Under the pieces are notes generated by a model. That model did no database searches and was not told the origin of the DNA. It worked only from the letters and a program-made list of their open reading frames with translations. From Magnetospirillum sp. (lineage in GTDB: Bacteria; Pseudomonadota; Alphaproteobacteria; Rhodospirillales; Magnetospirillaceae), in contig JACRFY010000078.1 of NCBI GenBank assembly GCA_016212565.1, positions 1-33,704 of the forward strand: DNA of 33,704 nt. Reading direction: 5' to 3'. The position numbers and the translations under genes were made by a program. Numbering within the stretch: the first letter of the stretch is position 1; each line of letters starts with the position of its first letter. Of the stretch, positions 11,276 to 21,289 are shown in pieces.

Positions 11276-12553
11276 ATGAGCAATACCGCCGCCTTCTTCC
11301 GCACGTCGCTGTCCGAGCGCGACCCCGCCCTGTTCGCCGCCATCGGCAAGGAACTGCGGCGCCAGCAGGACAACATCGAGCTGATCGCCTCGGAAAACAT
11401 CGTCTCGCGCGCCGTGCTGGAGGCTCAGGGGTCGGTGATGACCAACAAGTATGCCGAGGGCTATCCGGGCAAGCGCTACTATGGTGGCTGCGAGTTCGTC
11501 GATATCGCCGAGCAACTGGCCATCGACCGGGCCTGCGAACTGTTCGATTGCAAGTTCGCCAATGTCCAGCCCAGCTCGGGCTCGCAAGCGAACCAGGGCG
11601 TCTTCATGGCTTTGCTGCAGCCGGGCGACACCATCCTGGGCATGTCGCTGGCCGCCGGCGGCCATCTCACCCACGGCGCCGCTCCCAACCAGTCGGGCAA
11701 GTGGTTCAAGGCGGTTCAGTACGGCGTGCGCAAGCAGGATGCCCAGATCGACTTCGACGAGGTCGAGACTCTGGCGCGCGAGCATAAGCCGAAGCTGATC
11801 ATCGCCGGCGGGTCCGCCTATCCGCGCGTGATCGACTTCGCCCGCTTCCGCAAGCTGGCCGACGAGGTCGGGGCCCTGTTCATGGTCGATATGGCCCACT
11901 TCGCCGGCTTGGTCGCCGGTGGCGCCTATCCCAGCCCGCTGCCCCATGCCCATGTGGTCACCACCACCACCCATAAGACCCTGCGCGGTCCGCGCGGCGG
12001 CATGATCCTCACCAACGACGCGGATCTTGCCAAAAAGATCAACTCGGCGATCTTTCCCGGCATCCAGGGCGGCCCGCTGATGCACGTCATTGCCGCCAAG
12101 GCGGTGGCGTTCGGCGAGGCGCTGCGGCCGGAATTCGCCGCGTATGCCCGCCAGGTGGTGGCCAATGCCAAGGCCCTGGCCGACACCCTGGTGCGGCGCG
12201 GCGTCGATATCGTCTCCGGCGGCACCGACAGCCATCTGATGCTCGTCGACCTGCGTCCCAAGGGCCTGACCGGCAAGGCTACCGAGGCCAGCCTGGAGCG
12301 GGCGGGGATGACCTGCAACAAGAACGGCATTCCCTTCGACCCCGAGAAGCCGACCGTCACCTCGGGCGTGCGCCTGGGAACGCCGGCGGCCACGACCCGT
12401 GGCTTCGGTGTCGAGGAGTTCATCACGGTCGGCAATCTGATCGGCGACGTCCTCGATGCCCTGGCGGCCAATCCCGACGACAACGGGGCCGCCGAGGCCA
12501 AGGCTCGGGCCGAGGTCAGCGAATTGTGCCGCCGTTTCCCGATCTATTCGTGA
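11276..12553 (+). CDS. glyA: Serine hydroxymethyltransferase
   Basis: PLP enzyme converting serine and tetrahydrofolate to glycine and 5,10-methylene-THF, the main one-carbon source. The 425-residue protein shows N-terminal [10 protein letters not shown] (35-44), [15 protein letters not shown] (57-71), [13 protein letters not shown], and the PLP lysine K234 in [14 protein letters not shown]. Start MSNTAAFF at 11276 gives the usual family length; the upstream in-frame codons are not conserved-looking. The ribosome site is weak (GAGAAA). Lies between rpiB and nrdR, the order common in alphaproteobacteria. Confidence 0.98.
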   Translation: MSNTAAFFRTSLSERDPALFAAIGKELRRQQDNIELIASENIVSRAVLEAQGSVMTNKYAEGYPGKRYYGGCEFVDIAEQLAIDRACELFDCKFANVQPSSGSQANQGVFMALLQPGDTILGMSLAAGGHLTHGAAPNQSGKWFKAVQYGVRKQDAQIDFDEVETLAREHKPKLIIAGGSAYPRVIDFARFRKLADEVGALFMVDMAHFAGLVAGGAYPSPLPHAHVVTTTTHKTLRGPRGGMILTNDADLAKKINSAIFPGIQGGPLMHVIAAKAVAFGEALRPEFAAYARQVVANAKALADTLVRRGVDIVSGGTDSHLMLVDLRPKGLTGKATEASLERAGMTCNKNGIPFDPEKPTVTSGVRLGTPAATTRGFGVEEFITVGNLIGDVLDALAANPDDNGAAEAKARAEVSELCRRFPIYS

Positions 12554-12581
12554 CGGGGCCGGGGACGAGGAATTTACCGCA

Positions 12582-12610
12582 CGCCGCTGCTCCGGGGGAC
12601 GAGCGCGGCG
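12582..12610 (+). other. GC-rich hairpin between glyA and nrdR
   Basis: CGCCGC-T-GCTC (12582-12592) pairs with GAGCGCGGCG (12601-12610) apart from one bulged T; the loop is eight bases. There is no T-run, so it is more likely an RNA-stability or processing element than a terminator. Confidence 0.4.
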
Positions 12611-12630
12611 CCCAAGGGGGGATATAGGTT

Positions 12631-13092
12631 ATGCGTTGCCCGTTCTGCGGACATGACGACACTCAGGTCAAGGATTCGCGGCCGACCGAGGACAACTCGG
12701 CCATTCGGCGTCGGCGCTCCTGTCCGGCCTGCGGCTCGCGCTTCACCACCTTCGAGCGGGTGCAGATCCGCGATCTGGTGGTGGTCAAGAAGGACGGTGC
12801 GCGCATGCCGTTCGACCGCGAGAAGCTGGTGCGTTCGCTGAAGATCGCGCTGCGCAAACGGCCGGCCGACGAAGAGCAGATCGAGCGCATCGTCAACGGT
12901 ATCCATCGGCGCCTGGAAAGCCTGGGCGAGAACGAGGTTCCGTCCAAATACATCGGCGAACTGGTGATGGACGTCCTCGCCGATCTCGACAAGGTGGCCT
13001 ATGTCCGTTACGCCTCGGTCTACAGAAACTTCCGCGAAGCCAAGGACTTCGAGGATTTCGTGGGTAAGCTGAGTGACCCCCGCGACCGCTGA
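12631..13092 (+). CDS. nrdR: Transcriptional repressor NrdR
   Basis: Zinc-ribbon/ATP-cone repressor of ribonucleotide reductase genes; it senses dATP/ATP. The 153-residue protein has four zinc cysteines, C3, C6, C31 and C34 (CPFCG and CPACG), followed by RFTTFERVQ and an ATP-cone (about 49-139) containing [26 protein letters not shown] lies about nine bases before the ATG. The last 20 bases overlap ribD in another frame, tying it to the riboflavin genes, an arrangement common in proteobacteria. Confidence 0.98.
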   Translation: MRCPFCGHDDTQVKDSRPTEDNSAIRRRRSCPACGSRFTTFERVQIRDLVVVKKDGARMPFDREKLVRSLKIALRKRPADEEQIERIVNGIHRRLESLGENEVPSKYIGELVMDVLADLDKVAYVRYASVYRNFREAKDFEDFVGKLSDPRDR

Positions 13093-14188
13093 CACCGATC
13101 GCAGCCACATGCTGGCGGCGCTGGGCCTGGCCCGGCGCGGCCTGGGGACGGTGTGGCCGAACCCCGCCGTCGGCTGCATCGTCGTCAAGGACGGCGCCGT
13201 CGTCGGGCGCGGCTGGACTCAACCGGGCGGACGGCCGCATGCCGAGACCGAGGCGCTGGCCATGGCTGGCGCCGCGGCCCGCGGCTCGACCGTCTACGTC
13301 ACCCTTGAGCCGTGCTCGCACCATGGCAAGACGCCACCCTGCGCCGATGCCCTGGCCTCGGCCGGCGTCACCCGGGTGGTCGCCGCCATCGTCGATCCGG
13401 ATCCGCGGGTGTCGGGCCGCGGGCTGGCCCGTCTGCAGGGGGCCGGGGTGATGGTTACCGCCGGGGTGATGCAGGAGGAAGCGGCGGCGCTCAATGCCGG
13501 CTTCTTTCTCAAGGTGCGCGAAGGCCGCCCGCTGGTGACGCTGAAGCTGGCGACCACGCTGGACGGCCGCATCGCCACCCATTCCGGCGAAAGTCGCTGG
13601 ATCACCGGCGATGCCGCCCGCGCCGCCGTCCATCTGATGCGGGCCGAGCACGATGCGGTCATGGTCGGCAGCGGCACCGCTCTGGCCGACGATCCCGAGT
13701 TGTCGTGTCGCCTGCCCGGGCTCGAAGAGCGCTCGCCGGTGCGGGTAGTGGTCGACGGGCGCCTGCGCCTGCCGCTGACCAGTCGGCTGGTGGCGAGTGC
13801 CAACGACATTCCCACCTGGGTGGTTACCCTCGCCGGTGGTGGCAATCATGCCCGGCGCGAGGCCTTCGAGGAGGCCGGTGTCGAAATGATCGAATTGCCC
13901 GGCGACGCCGACCACCGCCTTCAGCCGTTGGCGGTGCTGCGCCGTCTGGCCGCCGATGGCGTGACCCGCGTGCTGGTCGAGGGGGGCTCGCACCTTGCAT
14001 CCGCGCTGCTGCGCGACGAACTGGTCGACCGGCTGGTGTGGTTCCGTGCTCCGCGGCTGATCGGCGGCGACGGCATTCCCGCGGCCGTGGCCTTCGGCGT
14101 CGACCATCTGTCGCAAACCCCGCGCTTTCGCCGCGTCGACGCGCGTAGCGTCGGCGACGATTTCATGGAAACCTACGAAAAGGCCTGA
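13073..14188 (+). CDS. ribD: Bifunctional riboflavin deaminase/reductase RibD
   Basis: Carries out deamination and then reduction of the pyrimidine intermediate in riboflavin synthesis. 371 residues. The deaminase domain (about 8-145) has the zinc/catalytic set H56-A-E58 and C81...C90 in [11 protein letters not shown]. The reductase domain (about 153-365) has [26 protein letters not shown] and [13 protein letters not shown]. The start is a GTG at 13073 inside nrdR (20-bp overlap). A later start would cut the N-terminal helix. Four bases separate it from ribE. No FMN riboswitch is seen upstream of the cluster. Confidence 0.97.
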   Translation: MTPATADTDRSHMLAALGLARRGLGTVWPNPAVGCIVVKDGAVVGRGWTQPGGRPHAETEALAMAGAAARGSTVYVTLEPCSHHGKTPPCADALASAGVTRVVAAIVDPDPRVSGRGLARLQGAGVMVTAGVMQEEAAALNAGFFLKVREGRPLVTLKLATTLDGRIATHSGESRWITGDAARAAVHLMRAEHDAVMVGSGTALADDPELSCRLPGLEERSPVRVVVDGRLRLPLTSRLVASANDIPTWVVTLAGGGNHARREAFEEAGVEMIELPGDADHRLQPLAVLRRLAADGVTRVLVEGGSHLASALLRDELVDRLVWFRAPRLIGGDGIPAAVAFGVDHLSQTPRFRRVDARSVGDDFMETYEKA

Positions 14189-14191
14189 CCC

Positions 14192-14785
14192 ATGTTTACC
14201 GGCATCGTCACCGATCTGGGCGAGGTGCGCCGCGTCGTGCGCGGCCAGGGGCGCGAGACGCGCTTCGAAATCGCCACCAGTTACGACCTGGCAACAATCG
14301 CCGTGGGCGCCTCCATCGCCCATAACGGCGTTTGCCTGACCATCGTCGAGTGCGGGGCCGGCTGGTATGCCGTCGAGGTTTCGGCCGAGACGCTGTCCAA
14401 GACCACGCTGGGCGAGTGGAGCGAGGGGGCGCGGGTCAACCTCGAACGAGCGCTGAAGGTCGGCGACGAACTGGGCGGCCACATCGTTTCGGGCCACGTC
14501 GATGGTGTCGCCCGGGTGGCATCGATCCGGCCCGACAACCAGTCGCTTCGTTTCACCTTCGAATCGCCCGTTGATCTGGCTCGCTTCGTTGCTCCCAAGG
14601 GCTCGGTGGCCCTGGATGGGGTGTCGCTGACCGTCAACGAGGTTGACGGCTGCCGGTTCGGCATCAACGTTATCCCACACACCCAGGCGGCGACCACCTT
14701 CGGCACCCTGAAAGAGGGGGATCGCGTGAATATGGAAATCGACATGCTCGCGCGCTATGTTGCCCGCCTTCTTGAGAAGGAATGA
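14192..14785 (+). CDS. ribE: Riboflavin synthase, alpha chain
   Basis: Dismutates two molecules of 6,7-dimethyl-8-ribityllumazine into riboflavin and the pyrimidinedione. The 197-residue protein has the expected internal duplication. Barrel one is about 1-97, with the invariant MFTGIV start and HNGVCLTI. Barrel two is about 98-190, with GHIVSGHVDG and LDGVSLTVNEV. The start, three bases after the ribD stop, is fixed by the conserved MFTGIV. It precedes ribBX by seven bases. Sometimes named ribC in other organisms. Confidence 0.97.
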   Translation: MFTGIVTDLGEVRRVVRGQGRETRFEIATSYDLATIAVGASIAHNGVCLTIVECGAGWYAVEVSAETLSKTTLGEWSEGARVNLERALKVGDELGGHIVSGHVDGVARVASIRPDNQSLRFTFESPVDLARFVAPKGSVALDGVSLTVNEVDGCRFGINVIPHTQAATTFGTLKEGDRVNMEIDMLARYVARLLEKE

Positions 14786-14792
14786 CGCGGCC

Positions 14793-15905
14793 GTGTCGGA
14801 ATATCACCAGTACCTGTCCTCCATCGAGGACATCATCGCCGAGGCGCGCCAGGGGCGCATGTTCGTCCTCGTCGACGACGAGGACCGCGAGAACGAGGGC
14901 GACCTCGTCATCCCCGCCGGCATGGCCAATGCCGAGGCGATCAACTTCATGGCCAAGTACGGCCGCGGCCTGATCTGCCTGTCGATGACCAAGGAACGGG
15001 TCGAGCAGCTCGGCCTGCCGTTCATGAGCACCGACAACGGCACCATGCACCAGACCGCCTTCACGGTGTCGATCGAAGCCCGCGAGGGCGTGACGACCGG
15101 CATCTCGGCCGCCGACCGGGCCCGCACCGTGCAGGTGGCCATCGATCCGGCCAAGGGGCGCGGCGACATCGTCACCCCTGGCCACGTCTTCCCGCTCTGC
15201 GCCCGCGATGGCGGCGTTCTGGTCCGCGCCGGGCATACCGAGGCCGCGGTGGACATCGCCCGTCTCGCCGGTCTCAATCCGTCGGGGGTGATCTGCGAGA
15301 TCATGAACGACGACGGCACCATGGCGCGGATGCCCGACCTGGTGACGTTCGCCCAGTTCCATGGCCTGAAGATCGCCACCATTGCCGACCTGATCGCCTA
15401 TCGCCGCCGTCACGACAAGATCGTTCGCCGCGAGATGTCGACTCCGTTCCATTCCAAGTGGGGCGGGGACTGGACCATGTCGGTCTACGTCAACGCGGTG
15501 GCCTATGCCGAGCACATCGCCCTGGTCAAGGGCGACATTTCCGCCTGCGATCCGGTGATGGTCCGCGTCCACGCCGTCAACATTCTCGACGACGTGCTGG
15601 GCGACCAGGGCTCGGGCAAGGCCGGCCAGCTTCATACCGCGATGGAAATGATCGCCGCGCATGGCTGCGGGGCGGTGCTGCTGATCCGCGAGCCGAGCGC
15701 GACCAGCCTGTCCGACCGGGTGCGGGCACACCTCGCCGGGGGAATGGCCGGCGGCGAACTGCGCGATTACGGGGTGGGAGCGCAGATCCTCCTCGACCTG
15801 GGAGTCGAGCGCATGATCCTGTTGTCCAACACCCACAAGACCATCGTCGGCCTGGACGGCTTCGGGCTCCAGGTGGTCGAGCAGCGTCCCATCCCGGCGG
15901 CGTAG
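14793..15905 (+). CDS. DHBP synthase with degenerate GTP cyclohydrolase II domain (RibBX type)
   Basis: Residues 1-205 form 3,4-dihydroxy-2-butanone-4-phosphate synthase (RibB), which supplies the four-carbon unit for lumazine. The active site is intact: [10 protein letters not shown] (29-38), GHTEAAVD (148-154) and E169. Residues 215-370 align with GTP cyclohydrolase II, but the three zinc cysteines are replaced by N263, S274 and K276, and the arginine-rich substrate motif is absent. This matches the RibBX variant described in proteobacteria, which lacks cyclohydrolase activity. I use the GTG at 14793, eleven bases after AAGGA. The ATG at 14757 lies inside ribE and would add 12 unconserved residues. 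370 residues. A stand-alone RibA is expected elsewhere. Confidence 0.93.
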   Translation: MSEYHQYLSSIEDIIAEARQGRMFVLVDDEDRENEGDLVIPAGMANAEAINFMAKYGRGLICLSMTKERVEQLGLPFMSTDNGTMHQTAFTVSIEAREGVTTGISAADRARTVQVAIDPAKGRGDIVTPGHVFPLCARDGGVLVRAGHTEAAVDIARLAGLNPSGVICEIMNDDGTMARMPDLVTFAQFHGLKIATIADLIAYRRRHDKIVRREMSTPFHSKWGGDWTMSVYVNAVAYAEHIALVKGDISACDPVMVRVHAVNILDDVLGDQGSGKAGQLHTAMEMIAAHGCGAVLLIREPSATSLSDRVRAHLAGGMAGGELRDYGVGAQILLDLGVERMILLSNTHKTIVGLDGFGLQVVEQRPIPAA

Positions 15906-15916
15906 AGGAGAGAGCC

Positions 15917-16375
15917 ATGAACAAGCCAAGGGTGCTGGTCATCGAGGCCCGCTTCTACGATCACCTCGCCGACATGGCGCTGGCCGGCGTGACCGCGACG
16001 CTGGAAGCGGCCGGCGCTGCCTGGGACGTCATGACCGTTCCCGGCATCTACGAGCTGCCGGCGGCGCTGCAGTTCGTTCTCGACGCCCAGGCGCAGGGGA
16101 CGGCCGGGCATCGCTACGACGGTTACGTCACCCTGGGCTGCGCCATCCGCGGCGAAAGCGACCACTACCACCATGTCGGCACCGAGTGCATGCATGGTTT
16201 GGCCCAATTGTCGCTGAACCATCGGCTGGCGCTGGGCAACGGCGTGCTGACCGTGCACAACGAGGCGCAGGCTCTGCATCGCGCCGACCCGACGCGCAAG
16301 AACTTCGGCGGGCAGGCGGCACGGGCATGCTTGCGCATGATCGATCTCAAGCGTCAGCTGAAGCTGACCCCATGA
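15917..16375 (+). CDS. ribH: 6,7-Dimethyl-8-ribityllumazine synthase
   Basis: Joins the pyrimidinedione and the butanone phosphate to form lumazine, the penultimate step of riboflavin synthesis. 152 residues. It shows [13 protein letters not shown] (41-53), the substrate loop [14 protein letters not shown] (74-87), in which the catalytic histidine is kept but the usual GET is GES, and [14 protein letters not shown] near the end. GAGGAGAGA precedes the ATG at 15917. The stop overlaps the nusB start (ATGA), so the rib genes and nusB are coupled. Confidence 0.96.
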   Translation: MNKPRVLVIEARFYDHLADMALAGVTATLEAAGAAWDVMTVPGIYELPAALQFVLDAQAQGTAGHRYDGYVTLGCAIRGESDHYHHVGTECMHGLAQLSLNHRLALGNGVLTVHNEAQALHRADPTRKNFGGQAARACLRMIDLKRQLKLTP

Positions 16376-16866
16376 GCAATCCTCCCGGCCGCAAGGTCAA
16401 TCCCGGCGCGGCCAAACGCAGCGCGGCCCGTCTGGCGGCGGTGCAGACGCTCTACTCGATGGAAATGACCGGGCAGCAACCGGTCGATGCGCTGCGCGAC
16501 TTCCGCGAGCGTCAGGACGGCGAGCCGCGCGGTCGCATGGCCGAACCCGACGGCGATCTGGTTGCCTTCCTGGTCCACGGCGCCACCGCGGAGCGGGGTA
16601 CGCTCGACGCGATGATCGGCCGTGCCTTGACCAAGGACTGGTCGACCGACCGTCTGGAATCGGTCCTGCGCGCGATCCTTCGCGCCGCGGCCTTTGAAAT
16701 CCAGGCGCGGCCGCAGACGCCGGGCCGAGTGGCCATTTCGGAATACGTCGACGTCGCCCACGCCTTCTATGCCGGCCCCGAACCGGGCCTGGTCAACGCG
16801 GTGCTCGACCGCATTGCCCGCGTGCTGCGGCCCGAGGAGTTCGAGGGCGGCGGCGGACCGCGCTGA
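16372..16866 (+). CDS. nusB: Transcription antitermination factor NusB
   Basis: Binds boxA RNA with S10 in rRNA antitermination complexes. All-helical protein of 164 residues with the basic N-terminus [16 protein letters not shown] (17-32), a central helix pair, [17 protein letters not shown], and the C-terminal signature [29 protein letters not shown]. The start overlaps the ribH stop by four bases. The ribH-nusB-thiL order is classic. The gene is 14 bp from thiL. Confidence 0.97.
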   Translation: MSNPPGRKVNPGAAKRSAARLAAVQTLYSMEMTGQQPVDALRDFRERQDGEPRGRMAEPDGDLVAFLVHGATAERGTLDAMIGRALTKDWSTDRLESVLRAILRAAAFEIQARPQTPGRVAISEYVDVAHAFYAGPEPGLVNAVLDRIARVLRPEEFEGGGGPR

Positions 16867-16880
16867 CGGGGCGGGCGAGC

Positions 16881-17876
16881 ATGGCCGGCCCTCCCGACGA
16901 ATTCGCCATCATCGCCGAACTGTTCGCCCCGTTGGCCGCCGGGTTTCCCGGCGCCTTGGGGTTGCGCGACGACGCCGCCGTGCTGGCGGCCGAACCCGGG
17001 TTCGATACGGTGGTGACCATGGACGCGATGGTCGCCGGGGTTCATTTCCTCGCCGACGATCCGCCCGACCTGGTCGCCCGCAAGCTGGTGCGGGTCAATC
17101 TGTCCGACCTGGCCGCCAAGGGCGCCGAGCCGTTCGCGGTCCTGCTTGCGGCCGCTTTTCCCCGTGGGATCGACGACTCGTGGCTGCGCCGCTTTGCGGC
17201 CGGCCTGGCCGAGGATGTCCGCCATTTCGGAATCGCCTTGATCGGCGGCGACACCGTGGCGACCCCCGGGCCGCTGACCCTGACGCTGACGGCCCTGGGA
17301 CGCATCGCCGCCGGGCGAGCGCTGCTGCGCTCGGCGGCGCGGCCGGGCGATACCGTATGGGTCAGCGGCACCATCGGCGACGGCGCCCTGGGGCTGTCGG
17401 CGGCGCGGAAGGAGATGGCCGCGGCGGCGGCGGATGTCGAATTTCTTGCCGACCGCTACCGGCTGCCGCAACCGCGGGTCGGGCTTGGCCCGCGGTTGGT
17501 CGGCTTGGCCCATGCCGCCATGGATGTCTCGGACGGCTTGGTCCAGGATCTCGGCCATCTTTGCGCCGCGTCCGGGGTGGCGGCGGTGATCGCGGCCGAG
17601 CGCGTGCCGCTGTCGCCGCCGGCTCGGCGCGCGATTGCGGCGAACCACTCGTTGCTTGCCACCGCGCTGACGGGAGGCGATGATTACGAAGTGCTGATCA
17701 CAGCACCGGCCGCGGCGGCGGCGGGGATTGCCGCGCTGGCCGGCGCCACGGGGGTGGCGATGACGCCCATCGGCCACATCGAGGCTGGCGCTGGCGTCAA
17801 GGTGATCGACGGCGCCGGGGCGGCGATGCCGCTGGACCGAGGGGGTTGGCGCCACTTCACGGGGGACCGGATGTGA
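16881..17876 (+). CDS. thiL: Thiamine-monophosphate kinase
   Basis: ATP-dependent phosphorylation of thiamine monophosphate to thiamine pyrophosphate. The 331-residue PurM/ThiL fold shows the ATP/Mg motifs LRDDAAVL (28-35), MDAMVAGVHF (47-56), NLSDLAAKGAEP (73-84) and IGGDT (121-125), and later MDVSDGLVQDL and GGDDYEVL. The ATG at 16881 has only a poor ribosome site, which fits coupling to nusB. The stop overlaps the GTG of the next gene. Confidence 0.97.
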   Translation: MAGPPDEFAIIAELFAPLAAGFPGALGLRDDAAVLAAEPGFDTVVTMDAMVAGVHFLADDPPDLVARKLVRVNLSDLAAKGAEPFAVLLAAAFPRGIDDSWLRRFAAGLAEDVRHFGIALIGGDTVATPGPLTLTLTALGRIAAGRALLRSAARPGDTVWVSGTIGDGALGLSAARKEMAAAAADVEFLADRYRLPQPRVGLGPRLVGLAHAAMDVSDGLVQDLGHLCAASGVAAVIAAERVPLSPPARRAIAANHSLLATALTGGDDYEVLITAPAAAAAGIAALAGATGVAMTPIGHIEAGAGVKVIDGAGAAMPLDRGGWRHFTGDRM

Positions 17877-18334
17877 TCCGACTGATCTTCATCGTCATCG
17901 CCTTCCTGATGATGGTGGGCGCCGTGGTCGGCGGATTTTATTTCTGGGGCATAGATCCTCTGGCCAAGCTCGGCATCGTCATAGGCAAGGTTCCGGAGTT
18001 GGGCGACAAGCCGCCGGCGTCCCTTCCGCCCAGCTATGTCGATTTCGGACTGTTGATCGTGCCGGTCATTCAGGACCGGCAAGTCCGCTTCCAGGCCGAG
18101 CTGATCTTGCGTCTAGAAGTACCGTTCGAGAAACGGGAGGTGGTGGCGGCCAACCTTCCGCGCCTCCAACACGCTTTCCTCCAGGATCTCATCCAGTTTC
18201 TTCCCCTGGTTCTGCGCGACAGCAATGGTCTTGAACAAGATGCCGTTCGACGGCGGCTTGTTCTTACAAGCGAGCGGGTGATGGGGGCGGGGATGGTCAA
18301 AGACATCATCATCGAGCATACCGCGCTCAAGTAG
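17873..18334 (+). CDS. Single-pass membrane protein, FliL-like
   Basis: A 153-residue protein with one N-terminal membrane helix (about 3-26) and a periplasmic domain. The block YVDFGLLIVPVIQDRQVRFQAELILRLEV followed by LQHAFLQDLIQFLP resembles FliL, the flagellar basal-body stator-associated protein. It lacks the usual acidic linker and there are no flagellar genes nearby. The GTG start overlaps the thiL stop (GTGA), so it is translated with thiL. Its 3' half is less GC-rich in third positions than its neighbours. Function is unknown. FliL-like is a fold-level guess. Confidence 0.6.
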   Translation: MIRLIFIVIAFLMMVGAVVGGFYFWGIDPLAKLGIVIGKVPELGDKPPASLPPSYVDFGLLIVPVIQDRQVRFQAELILRLEVPFEKREVVAANLPRLQHAFLQDLIQFLPLVLRDSNGLEQDAVRRRLVLTSERVMGAGMVKDIIIEHTALK

Positions 18335-18591
18335 CGGGCGACACCTTGGGGCAGGCCCCGACTGCGCAATAAGGTGGGGTGAGGCAATCCTTTTGTCCGC
18401 CAAGTCTCGGCAACTCACAATATATTAGAACCATCGTATTAAGCTGGAGAGGTGCTACCAGCAGCATTCTGTTGCATCCCCCGATTCCTTCTGGCAGTTT
18501 TGCTCCGCTTCAGTCGTCCACCTTGCCAGCCAGCCCTCGCCGGACGGATTGCGGGGTACGACCATCCAAGCTGCTCAGGGGAACGAAGACT
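18335..18591 (+). other. 257-bp gap upstream of hppA
   Basis: No gene is seen. An AT-rich patch at 18415-18442 contains TATATT (18421-18426), which could be a -10; no well-spaced -35 is visible. A GGGG-CAGG-CCCC hairpin near 18353 has no T-run. The hppA leader would be about 160 bases if this patch is the promoter. Confidence 0.4.
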
Positions 18592-20673
18592 ATGACTCTC
18601 TTGTTCGTCATCGCTTGCGGCATGCTGGCGCTGCTCTACGGAGCCTACGCCAGCAGGTCGATCTTGGCGGCGCCTGCGGGCACGCCGAGAATGCAGGAAA
18701 TCGCCGGCGCCATCCAGGAAGGCGCCCGCGCCTACCTGAATCGCCAGTACACCACCATCGCCATGGTCGGCGTCGTGATTGCCGTCATTCTGGCGGCGCG
18801 TCTCGGCGCCTATCAGGCCGTCGGCTTCGTGCTGGGCGCCGTTTGCTCGGGTGCGGCCGGTTACATCGGCATGAACGTGTCGGTGCGCGCCAATGTCCGG
18901 ACCGCCGAGGCTGCTCGGTCGAAGGGCATGCAGGCGGCTCTGGACGTCGCGTTCACCTCCGGTGCCATCACCGGCATGCTGGTGGTCGGTCTCGGCATCA
19001 TCGCCGTCGCCGGCTATTACATGATCCTCACCGCGGCGGGCGTCGATGCGCGCAACCTGATCGAGGCCCTGGTGGCCCTGTCGTTCGGTGCGTCGCTGAT
19101 CTCCATCTTCGCTCGTCTCGGCGGCGGCATCTTCACCAAGGGCGCCGACGTCGGTGCCGATCTGGTGGGCAAGGTCGAAGCCGGCATTCCCGAGGATGAT
19201 CCCCGCAATCCGGCCGTGATCGCCGACAACGTGGGCGACAATGTCGGCGACTGCGCCGGCATGGCCGCCGACCTGTTCGAAACCTATGCGGTGACCCTGG
19301 TCGGCACCATGCTGCTGGGCTCGATCTTCTTTGCCGACGAGGCGAAGCAGGCGATGATGACCCTGCCGCTGGTGATCGGCGGCGTGTGCATTATCGCTTC
19401 GATCGCGGGCACCTTCTTCGTCAAGCTCGACGATTCGGGCAAGATCATGCGGGCGCTCTACAAGGGCCTGATCGTCACCGGCGTCCTGTCGGCCGCCCTG
19501 GTGGCCGCCGTCTTCGCTGTCGGTTTCGGCGGCTTCGGCGCGACCTTCACCATGATCAGCGGCGAGACCGTTACCGGCACCTCGCTGTACCTGTGCTCGC
19601 TGATCGGCCTGGTGGTGACCGCCGCCATGGTGTGGATCACCGAGTACTACACCGCCACCGAGTTCCGCCCGGTGCGTAGCATCGCGCAGTCCTCGACCAC
19701 TGGCCACGGCACCAACGTGATCCAGGGTCTGGCGGTGTCGATGGAAGCCACCGCGCTGCCGGTGCTGGTGATCTGCATCGCCATCATCGTCGCCTACAAG
19801 GTGGCCGGCCTGTTCGGCATCTCGATGGCGGCCACCACCATGCTGGCCCTGGCCGGCATGATCGTCGCCCTCGACGCCTACGGCCCGGTCACCGACAATG
19901 CCGGTGGCATCGCCGAGATGGCCGACCTGCCGAAGGAGGTCCGCAAGACCACCGACGCGCTCGACGCCGTCGGCAATACCACCAAGGCGGTGACCAAGGG
20001 CTACGCCATCGGTTCGGCCGGTCTGGCCGCGCTGGTGCTGTTTGCCGCCTACACCGAGGACCTCAAGCACTACTTCCCGGATCTGAACGTTCAGTTCCGC
20101 CTCGAAGACCCCTTCGTGGTCATCGGCCTGTTCATCGGCGGTCTGCTGCCCTACCTGTTCGGTGCCATGGGTATGCAGGCGGTCGGTCGTGCCGCCGGTT
20201 CGGTCGTCGTCGAGGTTCGCCGTCAGTTCAAGGAGATCCCCGGCATCATGGCCGGCACGGCCAAGCCCAATTACGGGCTTGCGGTCGACATGCTGACCAA
20301 GGCTGCCATCAAGGAGATGATCCTCCCCTCGATGCTGCCGGTGCTGTCGCCGATCGTGCTGTTCGGTGTGGTGGCGGTGGCTGCCGGTCAGGCGGCCGCG
20401 TTCACCGCTCTCGGCGCGATGCTGCTCGGCACCATCGTGACCGGCCTGTTCGTTGCCATCTCGATGACCTCGGGCGGCGGCGCGTGGGACAACGCCAAGA
20501 AGTACATCGAGGAAGGCAATCACGGCGGCAAGGGCTCTGAGGCCCACAAGGCCGCGGTGACCGGTGACACCGTCGGCGATCCCTACAAGGACACCGCCGG
20601 TCCGGCCGTCAACCCGATGATCAAGATCATCAACATCGTCGCCATCCTTCTGCTGGCCATGGTTGCCGGCTGA
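18592..20673 (+). CDS. hppA: K+-independent proton-translocating pyrophosphatase
   Basis: Integral inner or intracytoplasmic membrane pump that couples PPi hydrolysis to H+ export. 693 residues with about sixteen hydrophobic helices. The PPi site is clear: [20 protein letters not shown] and the [19 protein letters not shown] region (about 205-228), with further acidic motifs near residue 440 and near the C-terminus. Residues K465 and T468 in NTTKAVTKG place it in the K+-independent class; K+-dependent forms have Ala there. The ATG at 18592 follows AGGGGAA. Transcribed alone, with its own terminator. Purple bacteria use this enzyme for energy saving in the dark or under anaerobiosis. Confidence 0.98.
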   Translation: MTLLFVIACGMLALLYGAYASRSILAAPAGTPRMQEIAGAIQEGARAYLNRQYTTIAMVGVVIAVILAARLGAYQAVGFVLGAVCSGAAGYIGMNVSVRANVRTAEAARSKGMQAALDVAFTSGAITGMLVVGLGIIAVAGYYMILTAAGVDARNLIEALVALSFGASLISIFARLGGGIFTKGADVGADLVGKVEAGIPEDDPRNPAVIADNVGDNVGDCAGMAADLFETYAVTLVGTMLLGSIFFADEAKQAMMTLPLVIGGVCIIASIAGTFFVKLDDSGKIMRALYKGLIVTGVLSAALVAAVFAVGFGGFGATFTMISGETVTGTSLYLCSLIGLVVTAAMVWITEYYTATEFRPVRSIAQSSTTGHGTNVIQGLAVSMEATALPVLVICIAIIVAYKVAGLFGISMAATTMLALAGMIVALDAYGPVTDNAGGIAEMADLPKEVRKTTDALDAVGNTTKAVTKGYAIGSAGLAALVLFAAYTEDLKHYFPDLNVQFRLEDPFVVIGLFIGGLLPYLFGAMGMQAVGRAAGSVVVEVRRQFKEIPGIMAGTAKPNYGLAVDMLTKAAIKEMILPSMLPVLSPIVLFGVVAVAAGQAAAFTALGAMLLGTIVTGLFVAISMTSGGGAWDNAKKYIEEGNHGGKGSEAHKAAVTGDTVGDPYKDTAGPAVNPMIKIINIVAILLLAMVAG

Positions 20674-20697
20674 TCGAAACGACGTTGCGGTAACGAG

Positions 20698-20731
20698 AAA
20701 CCCCGGTCGCAGAACGCGGCCGGGGTTTTTT
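20698..20731 (+). terminator. Rho-independent terminator of hppA
   Basis: The 13-bp stem AAACCCCGGTCGC / GCGGCCGGGGTTT (one G-U pair), loop AGAAC, continues into six T (20726-20731). It lies 25 bp after the hppA stop. The opposite strand has a shorter T-rich tail, so it may also serve bamE. Confidence 0.92.
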
Positions 20732-20781
20732 GTTTCCGAATTGTGATTGTCATGTCCCCCCATCCGGAGAGACAGGCGGCG

Positions 20782-21234
20782 CTACTTCTTCGACGAGTCC
20801 TTGGAGAAGCGCCCGACATTGCCCAGCAGTTGTTCAAGGATGGTGAAGTCCTTGCCGGCGGTCGGCGTTTCGCGGTCGACGGTGGCGATGTCGCGGCTGT
20901 CCTTCAGCGTTTTCTTCTGCACATCCTTGACCACGCCCTTGGCGTCGAAGGACAGGCTCAATACCGTGCGGTCGAGCACCTTCGGCTCGAAGAAGGCGAC
21001 CTGCTCGGTGCGGGTCGAAATGTAGTGCCAGATCTCCTCGCCGTAGTTCATCGTCGACGAGGGGGTGCCGATCAGGGTCAGCACCTCGTCCTGGGTGGTC
21101 TTGCCGACTTCGATCTGGGCGACCTGTTCCGGATGGGGCAGGTTGCCGCGCAATTCCATGGTGGGAGAGCAGGCTGCCAGGGAGGTCAGCCCGGCAACGA
21201 CGGCAATGGCGGGAAAACGGATGACGTTCTTCAT
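20782..21234 (-). CDS. bamE: Outer-membrane assembly lipoprotein BamE
   Basis: Small lipoprotein of the BAM complex that folds beta-barrel proteins into the outer membrane (SmpA/OmlA family). 150 residues. The signal sequence ends in lipobox L19-A-A-C22. The core shows the family pattern: a GKTTQDEVLTLIGTPSS helix-turn (47-63), then GEEIWHYIS and VLSLSFDAKGVVKDV. I use the ATG at 21234; a TTG two codons upstream is possible. The gene is longer than E. coli BamE because of a charged C-terminal tail, as is usual in alphaproteobacteria. It diverges from the CBP3 chaperone gene. Confidence 0.93.
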   Translation of the reverse strand: MKNVIRFPAIAVVAGLTSLAACSPTMELRGNLPHPEQVAQIEVGKTTQDEVLTLIGTPSSTMNYGEEIWHYISTRTEQVAFFEPKVLDRTVLSLSFDAKGVVKDVQKKTLKDSRDIATVDRETPTAGKDFTILEQLLGNVGRFSKDSSKK

Positions 21235-21252
21235 GCGCAACGAAGCCGGAGA

Positions 21253-21281
21253 TTGACGGGAGCGGGATGGGAGGCCAAATT
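21253..21281 (+). promoter_or_regulatory. Candidate promoter for the CBP3-yceD operon
   Basis: TTGACG (21253-21258), 17 bp, CAAATT (21276-21281). The predicted leader is about 68 bases to the ATG at 21356. The -10 matches only three positions of TATAAT. Confidence 0.35.
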
Positions 21282-21289
21282 CGCATCGG

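Noticed and set aside
12893-14680. 595-codon minus-strand frame opposite nrdR-ribD-ribE
   Set aside because: Shadow frame over three overlapping real genes with intact catalytic motifs.
18439-20763. 774-codon open frame on the minus strand opposite hppA
   Set aside because: Translation is His/Gly/Asp/Arg-rich low-complexity protein, the usual antisense shadow of a GC-rich gene; hppA on the plus strand is unambiguous.
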